A DNA stretch of 40,569 nucleotides from Alphaproteobacteria bacterium (GTDB lineage: Bacteria; Pseudomonadota; Alphaproteobacteria; Rhodospirillales; Magnetospirillaceae): contig JAJPHO010000027.1 of the NCBI GenBank assembly GCA_021325215.1, positions 1 through 40,569 of the forward strand. The letters are read 5' to 3'. Position numbers and translations under genes: made by a program. This document shows positions 23,664-32,341 of this stretch, piece by piece; the stretch's first letter is position 1; each line of letters begins with the position of its first letter. A model generated the notes under the pieces. That model searched no databases. It was not told the DNA's origin and worked only from the letters and a program-made list of their open reading frames with translations.

Positions 23664-23696
23664 AGAGGCCTCTCATCAGAGAGGCCTCTTTTTTAT
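23659..23696 (+). terminator. Original chromosomal terminator of tRNA-Pro
   Basis: Stem with GAGGCCTCTC (23665-23674) and GAGAGGCCTC (23679-23688), loop ATCA, with flanking A- and T-runs lengthening the stem. It lies at the same distance from the tRNA CCA end as the left terminator does. Before integration it would have ended the tRNA transcript; now it sits on the far side of the element. Confidence 0.85.
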
Positions 23697-23774
23697 TTGG
23701 TTCGCGGCCGGTCTGCTCCGAACCGACGCCCGAAGGGCCGCGAAGCGGCCTATCCGGCCGCCCCTGAATAACAC

Positions 23775-24668
23775 TCAGCCCCTGTAGCGAAGCTTCTCCA
23801 CCAGCAGTGCAAACGCCGGAGATTGCTGCCGCCGGCTCGGATAGTACAGATGGTACCCCGAGAACGGCGGGCACCAATCCGCCAGAATCCGGACAAGACG
23901 GCCGGCCTCGATGTCGGGCTGTACATAATGCTCGGGCAGATAGGCGATGCCCAAGCCGTTCCGGGCCGCCTGCAGGGCGAGCGATATGTCGTTGACGATC
24001 ATCTGTCCTTCGACGCGCACATTGAGTTTGCGCCCGTCCTTCTCGAACTCCCACGCATAGAGCCCGCCATGGGTGGGAAACCGCAAATTGATGCAGTTAT
24101 GGCTGGCCAGGGCTTGCGGGGACCGGGGCCGTTCGCGTCCGGACAGATAGGCGGGGGCCGCCACCGCCGCCATTCTCATGTCGGGGCCGATCCGCACCGC
24201 CACCATGTCCTGGGCGATCGTCTCGCCGAGCCGCACGCCGGCGTCGAACCGCTCGGCGACGATGTCGACGAACCCCAGATTGACGTTCAGTTCGACCGTG
24301 ACATCCGGATAGGCCGGCAGGAAGCGCGCAAGCGCAGGTTCCAGAATGGTTTGCGCGGCATCGATGCCCGTCGTGATGCGGATCAGGCCGGCCGGCTTGT
24401 CCCGCAGGTCGCGGAGCATGTCGAGTTCCGCCTCGATGCCGTCGAAATGAGGGCCCACCGACCGCAGCAGTCGCTCTCCGGCCTCGGTGGTGACGACGCT
24501 TCGGGTCGTGCGGTTCAGCAGCCGGATGCCCATCCGCTCCTCCAGGCCGCGGATGGTATGGCTCAGCGCCGAGGTCGAGACGCCCATCTGTGCCGCCGCT
24601 CGGGTGAAGCTGCGCTCGGTTGCTACGGTGCGGAACGCCAGCAGGTCGTTGAGGTTGCTTCGTGCCAT
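23775..24668 (-). CDS. LysR-family transcriptional regulator
   Basis: 297 residues. The N-terminal helix-turn-helix reads NDLLAFRTVATERSFTRAAAQMGVSTSALSHTIRGLEERMGIRLLNRTTRSV, followed by a periplasmic-binding-type effector domain (GLIRITTGIDAAQTILEPALARFL...). Divergent from the aldo-keto reductase gene, with 131 bases between the two start codons, the standard layout for a LysR regulator and its target. Effector unknown. Confidence 0.93.
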   Translation of the reverse strand: MARSNLNDLLAFRTVATERSFTRAAAQMGVSTSALSHTIRGLEERMGIRLLNRTTRSVVTTEAGERLLRSVGPHFDGIEAELDMLRDLRDKPAGLIRITTGIDAAQTILEPALARFLPAYPDVTVELNVNLGFVDIVAERFDAGVRLGETIAQDMVAVRIGPDMRMAAVAAPAYLSGRERPRSPQALASHNCINLRFPTHGGLYAWEFEKDGRKLNVRVEGQMIVNDISLALQAARNGLGIAYLPEHYVQPDIEAGRLVRILADWCPPFSGYHLYYPSRRQQSPAFALLVEKLRYRG

Positions 24669-24679
24669 TGTTGAAATAA

Positions 24680-25813
<1,134 letters not shown>

Positions 25814-25884
25814 GCTTCTCTTTGTTTCTTTCCCGCCGTGACGGTAGATTTTCCCCCAAGAGATATCCCAGGGGAAAGTTGTTC

Positions 25885-26682
25885 ATGAAAGCGGTTCTGC
25901 TCGGTCTGTTTATGATTTCCGTCCTGTCGGCTCCGGCCTTCGCCGACCCGGTGCGGGTTCCGCCGGCGATCGATACGGTGCGCGGGTGCGACAAGCCGCA
26001 TTATCCGCTGGTTTCGCGCCGTTTGAGCGAGCAGGGGTCGGTGGTGCTGCGCTTCCTGGTGGCGCCTGACGGCAGCGTGCAGAAGGGCATGGTCTCGACC
26101 AGCAGCGGCTTCGACCGGCTGGACCAGGCGGCGCTGGATTCGCTGTCGCAGTGCCGCTTCAATCCGGCCACCATCGACGGCCAGACCGATCCGGAACCGG
26201 CCTGGGCCCTGGTGCGCTATGTGTGGAAGCTGGAGGAGGGCGCCGGCGACGTGCCGCCGGGCGACCACAGCTGGTACCTGTTGGCCGGCGACAAGAATAC
26301 GATGTTCGTGGCGGATGAATATTCCGCTTCGTCCAAGGATGGCGTGGTCAGCTTCATCGAAAGCGAAATCTTCTACTCCATGACCCATATGGACAAGATC
26401 GACACGCCGATCCGCCGGTTCGACAGCCAGCAGGCGATCGATTGCGGCAAGAAGCAGACGCGGATGACCGCGATCGGGCTGATCGACGATGCCAACCACG
26501 TCATCACCAGCGCCACCCTCCCCGCCGGGCAACCCTGGGTCGCGATCCAGCCGGATTCTCCGGCCATGGCCGCGTTCGACCTGCTTTGCGAGGGACATTA
26601 CAACACGCTGATGGCCCGCAAGGACAAGGACATCTACCAGGTGCAGCTGGTCTATCTGAACGCCGCGAAGGGTATCCAGTAA
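25885..26682 (+). CDS. Secreted protein with TonB C-terminal domain and adhesin-E-like domain
   Basis: 265 residues. Cleavable signal peptide (about 1-20, MKAVLLGLFMISVLSAPAFA). Residues ~25-110 match a TonB C-terminal domain (YPLVSRRLSEQGSVVLRFLVAPDGSVQKGMVSTSSGFDRLDQAALDSL). There is no transmembrane anchor or long proline spacer as in true TonB. Residues ~125-265 (HSWYLLAGDKNTMFVADEYS...) recall the surface-adhesin protein E family, with cysteines at CGKKQ and LLCEGHY. Probably free in the periplasm; function unknown. AGGGGA precedes the ATG. Confidence 0.75.
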   Translation: MKAVLLGLFMISVLSAPAFADPVRVPPAIDTVRGCDKPHYPLVSRRLSEQGSVVLRFLVAPDGSVQKGMVSTSSGFDRLDQAALDSLSQCRFNPATIDGQTDPEPAWALVRYVWKLEEGAGDVPPGDHSWYLLAGDKNTMFVADEYSASSKDGVVSFIESEIFYSMTHMDKIDTPIRRFDSQQAIDCGKKQTRMTAIGLIDDANHVITSATLPAGQPWVAIQPDSPAMAAFDLLCEGHYNTLMARKDKDIYQVQLVYLNAAKGIQ

Positions 26683-26698
26683 CCTGCCGGGCGCGGCG

Positions 26699-26716
26699 GA
26701 CCCGACCGCGCGGGTC
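26699..26716 (+). terminator. Weak hairpin after the TonB-C gene
   Basis: GACCCG and CGGGTC (6 bp) around ACCGCG, about 17 bases after the stop codon and with no T-run. Weak candidate. Confidence 0.3.
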
Positions 26717-26821
26717 GATGGGATCTCACACGATAATGTGAACGTGAATGTGGACGTGCCTGGGCCGGGCGTTGGTGATAAGAAGGCTGATTGCCTCTTC
26801 TTTTCAAGGTTTCCCACCCTC

Positions 26822-28396
26822 ATGAAACGGCTCTGCTCCTCCGTCGTCCTGTCCGCCCTTCTGCTGTCGTCCGCCGTCCTGGCCAAGGAGGACGAGAAAC
26901 CCGCCGCCGGCCTGTTCAAGCCGCAGCAGAGCGAGAGCCAGGGCTCGGTGAACGGCGTCGATTACCAGGCGGTTGCCGGCACGCTGGTGGTGCATGCCAA
27001 GGGCTGGGAAGACACCGCGGCCCTCGACAAGGCCAAGGGCGGCAAGGATGACGATGCCGCGCCGGCGCCGGAAGCCTCGATGTTCTATGCCGCCTATTTC
27101 AAGAAGGGCGCCAAGGCCGAGGCGCGGCCGATCACCTTCCTGTTCAATGGCGGCCCCGGTTCTTCGACCATCTGGCTGCATATGGGGGCCTTCGGGCCCA
27201 AGCGCGTGGTGACGCCGGGCGATCAGCACCAGCCGGCCGCGCCCTACAAGCTGGTCGACAATCAGTACAGCCTGCTCGATTCCACCGATCTGGTGTTCAT
27301 CGACGCGCCGGGCACCGGTTTTTCGCGCATCGCCGGCAAGGATAAGGACAAGGCCTTCCTCGGCGTCGACCAGGACGCCAACGCCTTCGCCGAATTCGTC
27401 ACCGCGTTCCTCAGCAAATATGGCCGCTGGAACTCGCCGAAATACATTCTGGGCGAAAGCTATGGCACCACGCGCGCCGGCGCCCTGGTGAACCTGCTGG
27501 AGAACGAGAATTCGGTCGACGTCAATGGCGTGATCCTGATCTCGCAGGCGCTGAATTATGACGTGCTGCCCGATTATCCCGAACTCAATCCGGGTGTCGA
27601 CGAGCCCTATGTGATGTGGCTGCCGTCCTATGCCACCACCGCCTGGTATCACAAGAAACTGCCGGCCGAAGCGCCGAAAGACCTCAAGGCGCTGGTCGCC
27701 GAGGTGAATTCCTTCGCCGCCGGCGAATACACCTCCGCCCTGGCCGCCGGCAATCTGCTCGACCCGGCCAAGCGCAAGGCGGTGGCCGAGAAGCTGCACA
27801 AATATACCGGCCTGCCGACCGCCTATATCGAGAAGGCCAATCTGCGCGTCAGCATGGGCGAGTTCCAGAAGACGCTGCTGGGCGATGCGGATATGACCAC
27901 CGGCGGCCTCGATACGCGCTTCTCCGGCCCGACCCTCGATCCGCTCGCCAAGGAAGCGTCCTACGACCCGCAGGGTGCTGCGGTCGGCTCGGCCTATGTG
28001 GCGGCCGGCAACGATTATGTGCGCAAGGTGCTGAAGTTCGGCGGCGAGTTGGCCTACAAGCCGACCGTCCGCGCCGATTGGGATTTCTCGCACCGTCCGC
28101 CGGGCGCCGACAAGCCGCTGCAGACCCAGGTCAATGTGATGCCCGATCTGGCGGCGGCGATGAAGGTGAACCCCAATCTCAAGATCATGGCCAATGCCGG
28201 CTATTTCGACGTGGTGACGCCCTTCTATGAAGGCATCTACGAGATGTCGCACCTGGCCATTCCGCCGGCGCTGCAGTCGAACATCGAGTTCGCCTATTAC
28301 GAATCCGGCCATATGGTCTATGTCAATGAAGCCTCGCTGAAGGCTCTGCACGAGAACGTGGCCGCCTTCATCAAGAAGACGGCGAACGCCAAATGA
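26822..28396 (+). CDS. S10-family serine carboxypeptidase
   Basis: 524 residues with a signal peptide (MKRLCSSVVLSALLLSSAVLA). An alpha/beta-hydrolase peptidase that removes C-terminal residues, here exported. The oxyanion loop is FLFNGGPGSSTIW, then FIDAPGTGFSRI, the nucleophile serine in GESYGTTRA and the catalytic histidine in ESGHMVYVN near the end. The C-terminal ~200 residues carry the usual cap insert. Its stop overlaps the start of a D,D-dipeptidase gene by four bases, so the two exported peptidases are probably made together, possibly for peptide or cell-wall recycling. Confidence 0.9.
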   Translation: MKRLCSSVVLSALLLSSAVLAKEDEKPAAGLFKPQQSESQGSVNGVDYQAVAGTLVVHAKGWEDTAALDKAKGGKDDDAAPAPEASMFYAAYFKKGAKAEARPITFLFNGGPGSSTIWLHMGAFGPKRVVTPGDQHQPAAPYKLVDNQYSLLDSTDLVFIDAPGTGFSRIAGKDKDKAFLGVDQDANAFAEFVTAFLSKYGRWNSPKYILGESYGTTRAGALVNLLENENSVDVNGVILISQALNYDVLPDYPELNPGVDEPYVMWLPSYATTAWYHKKLPAEAPKDLKALVAEVNSFAAGEYTSALAAGNLLDPAKRKAVAEKLHKYTGLPTAYIEKANLRVSMGEFQKTLLGDADMTTGGLDTRFSGPTLDPLAKEASYDPQGAAVGSAYVAAGNDYVRKVLKFGGELAYKPTVRADWDFSHRPPGADKPLQTQVNVMPDLAAAMKVNPNLKIMANAGYFDVVTPFYEGIYEMSHLAIPPALQSNIEFAYYESGHMVYVNEASLKALHENVAAFIKKTANAK

Positions 28397-29058
28397 GGAA
28401 GATCCTCTGCCTGCTGCTGGCGCTCTGTGCGGCTCCCGCGCTGGCCGCCAGCCCGCAGGACTCGCTGAATTTCCTGCTGAAATCCGACGATTTCCGCGAG
28501 GTTACCCCGGCGGATGGCGTGGTGATCGATCTGCGCTACGCCAGCACCAACAATTTCGTCGGGCAGGACATGTACGGGCCGTTCAAGCGCCTGTTCCTGC
28601 ACAAGCGCGCCGCCGACAAGCTGAAGGCTGCCATCGCCCTGCTGAAGCACGAGCATCCCGGCTACAAATTCGTCATCTATGACGGGCTGCGGCCGCGTTC
28701 GGTGCAATATGTGCTGTGGAACAAGGTGGCGGGAACGCCGCAGGAGAAATATGTCGCCGATCCCAAGAAGGGCTCGGTCCACAATTACGGCTTGGCGATC
28801 GATCTGTCGGTGCTGGACGACAAGGGGCACGAGCTGGACATGGGCACCGGCTTCGACAGCTTCACGCCCCTGGCGGAGACTCAGCTGGAAAAGGACAAGC
28901 TGGCCTCGGGCGAGCTGACCGCGGCGCAGCTGGAAAATCGCATGATCCTGCGGCGGCCGATGGAAGAGGCGGGCTTCAAGGTGCTGCCCGAGGAATGGTG
29001 GCATTTCGACGCGCTGCCGGCGGATCTGGTCCGCAAGCAATTCACGATTGTGGAATAG
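28393..29058 (+). CDS. D-alanyl-D-alanine dipeptidase, VanX/DdpX-type (M15D)
   Basis: 221 residues with signal peptide MRKILCLLLALCAAPALA. Zinc peptidase that cleaves D-Ala-D-Ala: the conserved site SVHNYGLAIDLSVLDD gives histidine and aspartate ligands, and EEWWHFD provides the catalytic glutamate and third ligand. VIDLRYASTNNFVGQDMYGP and YDGLRPRSVQ are typical. Export and absence of van-type genes argue for a role in peptidoglycan dipeptide use rather than glycopeptide resistance. Overlaps the S10 gene at its start and the convergent lysR gene by 17 bases at its end. Confidence 0.92.
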   Translation: MRKILCLLLALCAAPALAASPQDSLNFLLKSDDFREVTPADGVVIDLRYASTNNFVGQDMYGPFKRLFLHKRAADKLKAAIALLKHEHPGYKFVIYDGLRPRSVQYVLWNKVAGTPQEKYVADPKKGSVHNYGLAIDLSVLDDKGHELDMGTGFDSFTPLAETQLEKDKLASGELTAAQLENRMILRRPMEEAGFKVLPEEWWHFDALPADLVRKQFTIVE

Positions 29059-29986
29059 GCGGAATCGGGCCTTTCGGATTGGCGAGTTCGCTCTTCAGCC
29101 AGTCGCGGAAGGCCCGCACGCCCTTTTGCTCGGCTTTGTCCGGGTGGCACACCAGCCAATAGGAAAAGGCGCTTTCCAGCTCGGTGTCCGACAGGCGCAC
29201 CAAGCGGCCCTGGCGCAGATCGTCGTCGACCAGCAGGGATAGCCCCAGCGCCACGCCCTGGCCGGCCAGGGCGGCGTCCAGCGCCATATGGATGCTTTCG
29301 AAAACCAGAATGCGGCGTACCTGCGTGGCCGGCAAACCGGCGGCGGCGAACCAGCGCGGCCAGGTCGGCAGGCCGGAATCGACGATGCTGCTCTCGTCAT
29401 GGATCAGCGGCACCGCGATCAGTCCACCCGGCCCGTTGAGCTTCTCGCGGTAAGCTTCGGCGAAGGAGGGACTGCAGACCGGAAAGGCGGCGACGTCGGC
29501 CAGTTTCTCGCTGAACAACCCGCCATAGCCGCCGCGCCCATAGCGCAGGCCGACATCGACCGGCTGGCGGTTGAAATCGACCAGCAGGTCGCTGCCCGAC
29601 ACCCGCACCTGATAATCGGGACAGATCACATTGAAGCGGGCGAGGCGGGGGGCCAGCCATTTGGTGGCCAGCGACGGCATGGCCGAGACTTCCAGCATCG
29701 GCAGGGTCTGCACCGCCGTTTCGACCAGATCGCTCATCTGCACGAACAGCATGCCCAGCGGCGCCGCCAGGCGCTGTCCGGCCTCGGTAAGCCGCACGGC
29801 CCTGTTGAGACGCAGGAACAAAGGCTGGCCGAGCCGCTGTTCCAGCCGCTTCACCTGCTGGCTCACGGCGGCCGGGGTCACCCCCAGTTCCTGCGCGGCC
29901 TGGGCGAAGCTGAGATGGCGGGCGGCAGCCTCGAAAGCGCGGAGGGCGTTGAGCGGCAGCCAGCGGGGCGGTGTCGAGATCGTCAT
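29042..29986 (-). CDS. LysR-family regulator, GcvA-like
   Basis: 314 residues. The N-terminus PLNALRAFEAAARHLSFAQAAQELGVTPAAVSQQVKRLEQRLGQPLF is characteristic of the GcvA/AmpR branch. The effector domain includes DLLVDFNRQPVDVGLRYGRGGYGG. AmpR-type members respond to cell-wall fragments, which would fit the neighbouring dipeptidase gene, but the two are convergent rather than divergent, so the link is speculative. The 3' end overlaps the dipeptidase gene by 17 bases. Confidence 0.92.
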   Translation of the reverse strand: MTISTPPRWLPLNALRAFEAAARHLSFAQAAQELGVTPAAVSQQVKRLEQRLGQPLFLRLNRAVRLTEAGQRLAAPLGMLFVQMSDLVETAVQTLPMLEVSAMPSLATKWLAPRLARFNVICPDYQVRVSGSDLLVDFNRQPVDVGLRYGRGGYGGLFSEKLADVAAFPVCSPSFAEAYREKLNGPGGLIAVPLIHDESSIVDSGLPTWPRWFAAAGLPATQVRRILVFESIHMALDAALAGQGVALGLSLLVDDDLRQGRLVRLSDTELESAFSYWLVCHPDKAEQKGVRAFRDWLKSELANPKGPIPPIPQS

Positions 29987-30047
29987 GTAAATGACTTTAA
30001 GGCCAGGCTACTTAGTTTTTCTTGTGGCAAATCTGGGCTTTTAGCGT

Positions 30048-30077
30048 TTGCTACAGCCTGTCACAGCGTGGTATGAG
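30048..30077 (+). promoter_or_regulatory. Candidate promoter of the DUF3224 gene
   Basis: TTGCTA (30048-30053) and TATGAG (30072-30077) with an 18-base spacer, 36 bases upstream of the ATG at 30114. Moderate consensus match. Confidence 0.4.
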
Positions 30078-30113
30078 TACAAAAGAAGAACGTTTTCCCG
30101 GAGAACGAGTCTC

Positions 30114-30506
30114 ATGCCGCAGGCCACCGGAACCTTCGAGGTCAAGACCATCCCTCAGCCGCCGGAAGATTCCGCGGGCGGCACGGCGATAGGCCGGCTG
30201 CTGCTGGATAAACGGTTCCACGGCGAGCTGGACGCGACGTCGGTGGGGACCATGCTCGGCGCGCGCACGCCGGTGCAGGGTTCGGCAGGGTATGTCGCGC
30301 AGGAAGTGGTGACGGGCACGCTGAACGGGCGCGCCGGCAGCTTCGTGCTGCAGCACTACGGCGTGATGACCAAGGGCGAATTGGAACAGATCGTCACGGT
30401 GGTGCCGGATTCGGGCACGGACCAGCTGACCGGCCTGTCCGGCAAGATGACGATCATCGTCGAGAACGGCGCCCACACTTACCGGTTGGACTATATTTTG
30501 CCGTGA
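30114..30506 (+). CDS. DUF3224 domain protein
   Basis: 130 residues, matching small DUF3224 proteins that fold like allene oxide cyclase: ATGTFEVKTIPQPPED, IGRLLLDKRFHGELDATSVGTML, GSAGYVAQEVVTGTLNGRAGSFVLQHYG and LTGLSGKMTIIVENGAHTYRLDYIL. Function unknown. The ATG at 30114 has GGAGA nine bases upstream. Confidence 0.88.
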   Translation: MPQATGTFEVKTIPQPPEDSAGGTAIGRLLLDKRFHGELDATSVGTMLGARTPVQGSAGYVAQEVVTGTLNGRAGSFVLQHYGVMTKGELEQIVTVVPDSGTDQLTGLSGKMTIIVENGAHTYRLDYILP

Positions 30507-30557
30507 TTACCCATTTCGGGTAAGCTGGCCGGGCTAGTTTCGCCATCGAGGTTCGCC

Positions 30558-30755
30558 ATGTCGGAAGAAATCGTCGGAGCCTATACGATCCAGTCGCGGC
30601 TGGAGCCGCAGACCCAGGTCGAAAAACTGGTGCGCCGCCGCTACGAAGTATGGTCGGACAAGGTCCTGGTTCTGCGCACCGTGCACGAACAGCAGGCCGT
30701 CCGCCGCGCCAACGAAGTGCAGGGCCAGGTCACGGTGATCAGCCACTTCGAGTGA
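30558..30755 (+). CDS. Small hypothetical protein
   Basis: 65 residues beginning MSEEIVGAYTIQSRLEPQ and ending GQVTVISHFE. No recognised domain. Supported by a ribosome binding site (GAGG at 30548-30551, six bases before the ATG), GC-rich third positions like the neighbours, and a tidy fit between the DUF3224 gene and the convergent marR-type gene. Confidence 0.6.
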   Translation: MSEEIVGAYTIQSRLEPQTQVEKLVRRRYEVWSDKVLVLRTVHEQQAVRRANEVQGQVTVISHFE

Positions 30756-30770
30756 TGCCGGTGGCCGGGT

Positions 30771-31301
30771 TCACTCAGATCCCGGGCGGGGCGTTTTCCC
30801 AGCAATAGAATCGTCGGCCTTATACGCTTCCAGGAATTCCTTGGACGAAACCTCATCGGCCAGAGCCCGAAGCCTGGTCGCGTGTTCATGCCCCAGCACC
30901 ATCTCCGTCCGGCGATTGGCCGAGGCCCACAAGGCCATTCCTTCGCTTAGGCGCTGGCGGCCCAATGCCGTCAACGACGCATGTTTGGTCCGCTTGTCGT
31001 GGGCATCCTGCCGAAGCTCGATCAGCCCGTCACGCACCAGAGGTCGCAGAGCGTAGGTCAGAGACGATATGCCTATCGTCAAGCGCTCGGCCAGCGCCTG
31101 CAGTGTCGGGCCATGCTCCCCGCCGAGAAGATCGGTCTGGGAAAGCAAGGCAAGCTGCGTTGCTTTCAAACCTGTCGGCGAGACGGCTTCGTCATAGAGG
31201 TGGCCAAGCCGGCGTGCGGCAAGGCGTAGCGCGGTGTGCGTACAGGCCAGCTCGCCTAAAGCGTCCTTCAACTCGATGCCCGGATCATCAATTACACTCA
31301 T
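30771..31301 (-). CDS. MarR-family transcriptional regulator
   Basis: 176 residues with the MarR winged helix: LKATQLALLSQTDLLGGEHGPTLQALAERLTIGISSLTYALRPLVRDGLIELRQDAHDKRTKHASLTALGRQRL. The ATG at 31301 starts a normal-length protein; a further upstream start at 31367 would run through the divergent promoter. It faces the short-chain dehydrogenase gene across 103 bases containing a strong promoter and an inverted repeat, so it probably represses that gene. Confidence 0.92.
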   Translation of the reverse strand: MSVIDDPGIELKDALGELACTHTALRLAARRLGHLYDEAVSPTGLKATQLALLSQTDLLGGEHGPTLQALAERLTIGISSLTYALRPLVRDGLIELRQDAHDKRTKHASLTALGRQRLSEGMALWASANRRTEMVLGHEHATRLRALADEVSSKEFLEAYKADDSIAGKTPRPGSE

Positions 31302-31329
31302 GGCTTTAAAATAGTTGGGTACCGCATCA

Positions 31330-31358
31330 TTGACAAGGTCCGATTGCCTGAATATATG
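31330..31358 (+). promoter_or_regulatory. Promoter of the short-chain dehydrogenase gene
   Basis: Perfect TTGACA (31330-31335), 17-base spacer and TATATG (31353-31358), 47 bases before the ATG. It is one of the best sigma-70 matches in the window. Confidence 0.75.
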
Positions 31359-31388
31359 GTTGAGCACTCAATATTTGGGTGCACAACC
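31358..31388. promoter_or_regulatory. Inverted-repeat operator, probable MarR site
   Basis: GGTTGAGCAC (31358-31367) and GTGCACAACC (31379-31388) are inverted repeats (9 of 10) separated by 11 bases, giving 21 bases between half-site centres. The left half starts on the last base of the -10 box, so bound protein would block transcription. Confidence 0.65.
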
Positions 31389-31404
31389 TTTCTGGAGCAA
31401 TCTC

Positions 31405-32196
31405 ATGTCTGACCGCAAAATCGCCGTCGTCACCGGCGCGTCCTCAGGTATCGGCGCCGTCTATGCCGACCGCTTCGCCAAGCGTGGCTACGATCTGGTG
31501 ATCGTAGCCCGCCGTCTGGATCGTCTGGAGGCTCTGGCCGAGAAGATCAAGAAGGCCCATGGCGTGACCGTGCAAACCCTGCAGGCCGATCTCGAAAAGG
31601 ACAGCGACGTCGTGAAGGTCGAGCATTTGCTGTCGACCAACCCCGCGGTGCGCGTCCTGGTGAACAATGCCGGCCTCGCCCGCCTGAAGCCGCTCGAACA
31701 GTCCACGCTGGCGGAATCGCTGTCGCAGATCTCTCTCAACATCGTCGCCCTGACCCGTCTGACCCATGCCGTCCTGCCGGCCTTCCGCAAGCTGAATGAG
31801 GGCGTGATCATCAACGTCGCTTCGGTTCTCGGCATCCATGCCTGGTCTGCGAGCTCGGTCTATAGCGGCACCAAGGGCTTCGTGCTGAACTTCACCCGCG
31901 GCCTGCAACAGGAACTCGCCGAGACCGGCATCAAGGTCCAGCTGGTCAACCCGGCCACCACCGCGACGGAAATCTGGGACAATTCGGGCATTCCGATCAC
32001 CGCACTGAACCCGGAAAGCGTTATGACCACGGAGAACATGGTCGACGCCGCCCTGGCCGGCTTCGACATGGGCGAGGCGGTTACCTGGCCGTCGGTCGCG
32101 GACTTCAGCTTGTGGGAAACCTACGACGAAGCGCGCGGCAAGCTGTTCGCCGCCACCCAAACTGGCAAGCCCGCTCCGCGTTACAAAGTCGGCTGA
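31405..32196 (+). CDS. Short-chain dehydrogenase/reductase
   Basis: 263 residues, classical SDR. Cofactor motif TGASSGIGAVYADRFAKRG, with VARRLDRL favouring NADP; LVNNAGLARL; catalytic serine in INVASVLGIHAW; YSGTKGF giving the Tyr-x-x-x-Lys pair. Substrate unknown. GGAG seven bases before the ATG supports the start. Likely regulated by the divergent MarR protein. Confidence 0.93.
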   Translation: MSDRKIAVVTGASSGIGAVYADRFAKRGYDLVIVARRLDRLEALAEKIKKAHGVTVQTLQADLEKDSDVVKVEHLLSTNPAVRVLVNNAGLARLKPLEQSTLAESLSQISLNIVALTRLTHAVLPAFRKLNEGVIINVASVLGIHAWSASSVYSGTKGFVLNFTRGLQQELAETGIKVQLVNPATTATEIWDNSGIPITALNPESVMTTENMVDAALAGFDMGEAVTWPSVADFSLWETYDEARGKLFAATQTGKPAPRYKVG

Positions 32197-32267
32197 TGTA
32201 ACGCGGCTAAAATGCGCGTCGTCTGGTGTAAGGCCGTCGGTACGTGCGTCTAGCTTAACCATGCGCG

Positions 32268-32304
32268 TGCTCCGCCCCGCAGGCTATGCCCTCGGGGCGG
32301 AGCA
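32268..32304. terminator. Hairpin between convergent sdr and ggt genes
   Basis: Perfect 12-bp stem TGCTCCGCCCCG (32268-32279) with CGGGGCGGAGCA (32293-32304) and a 13-base loop. No T-run; probably serves both directions. Confidence 0.65.
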
Positions 32305-32341
32305 TCCGCAGACGCGGGGACCTTGCCGTCAGCGCTTTATC

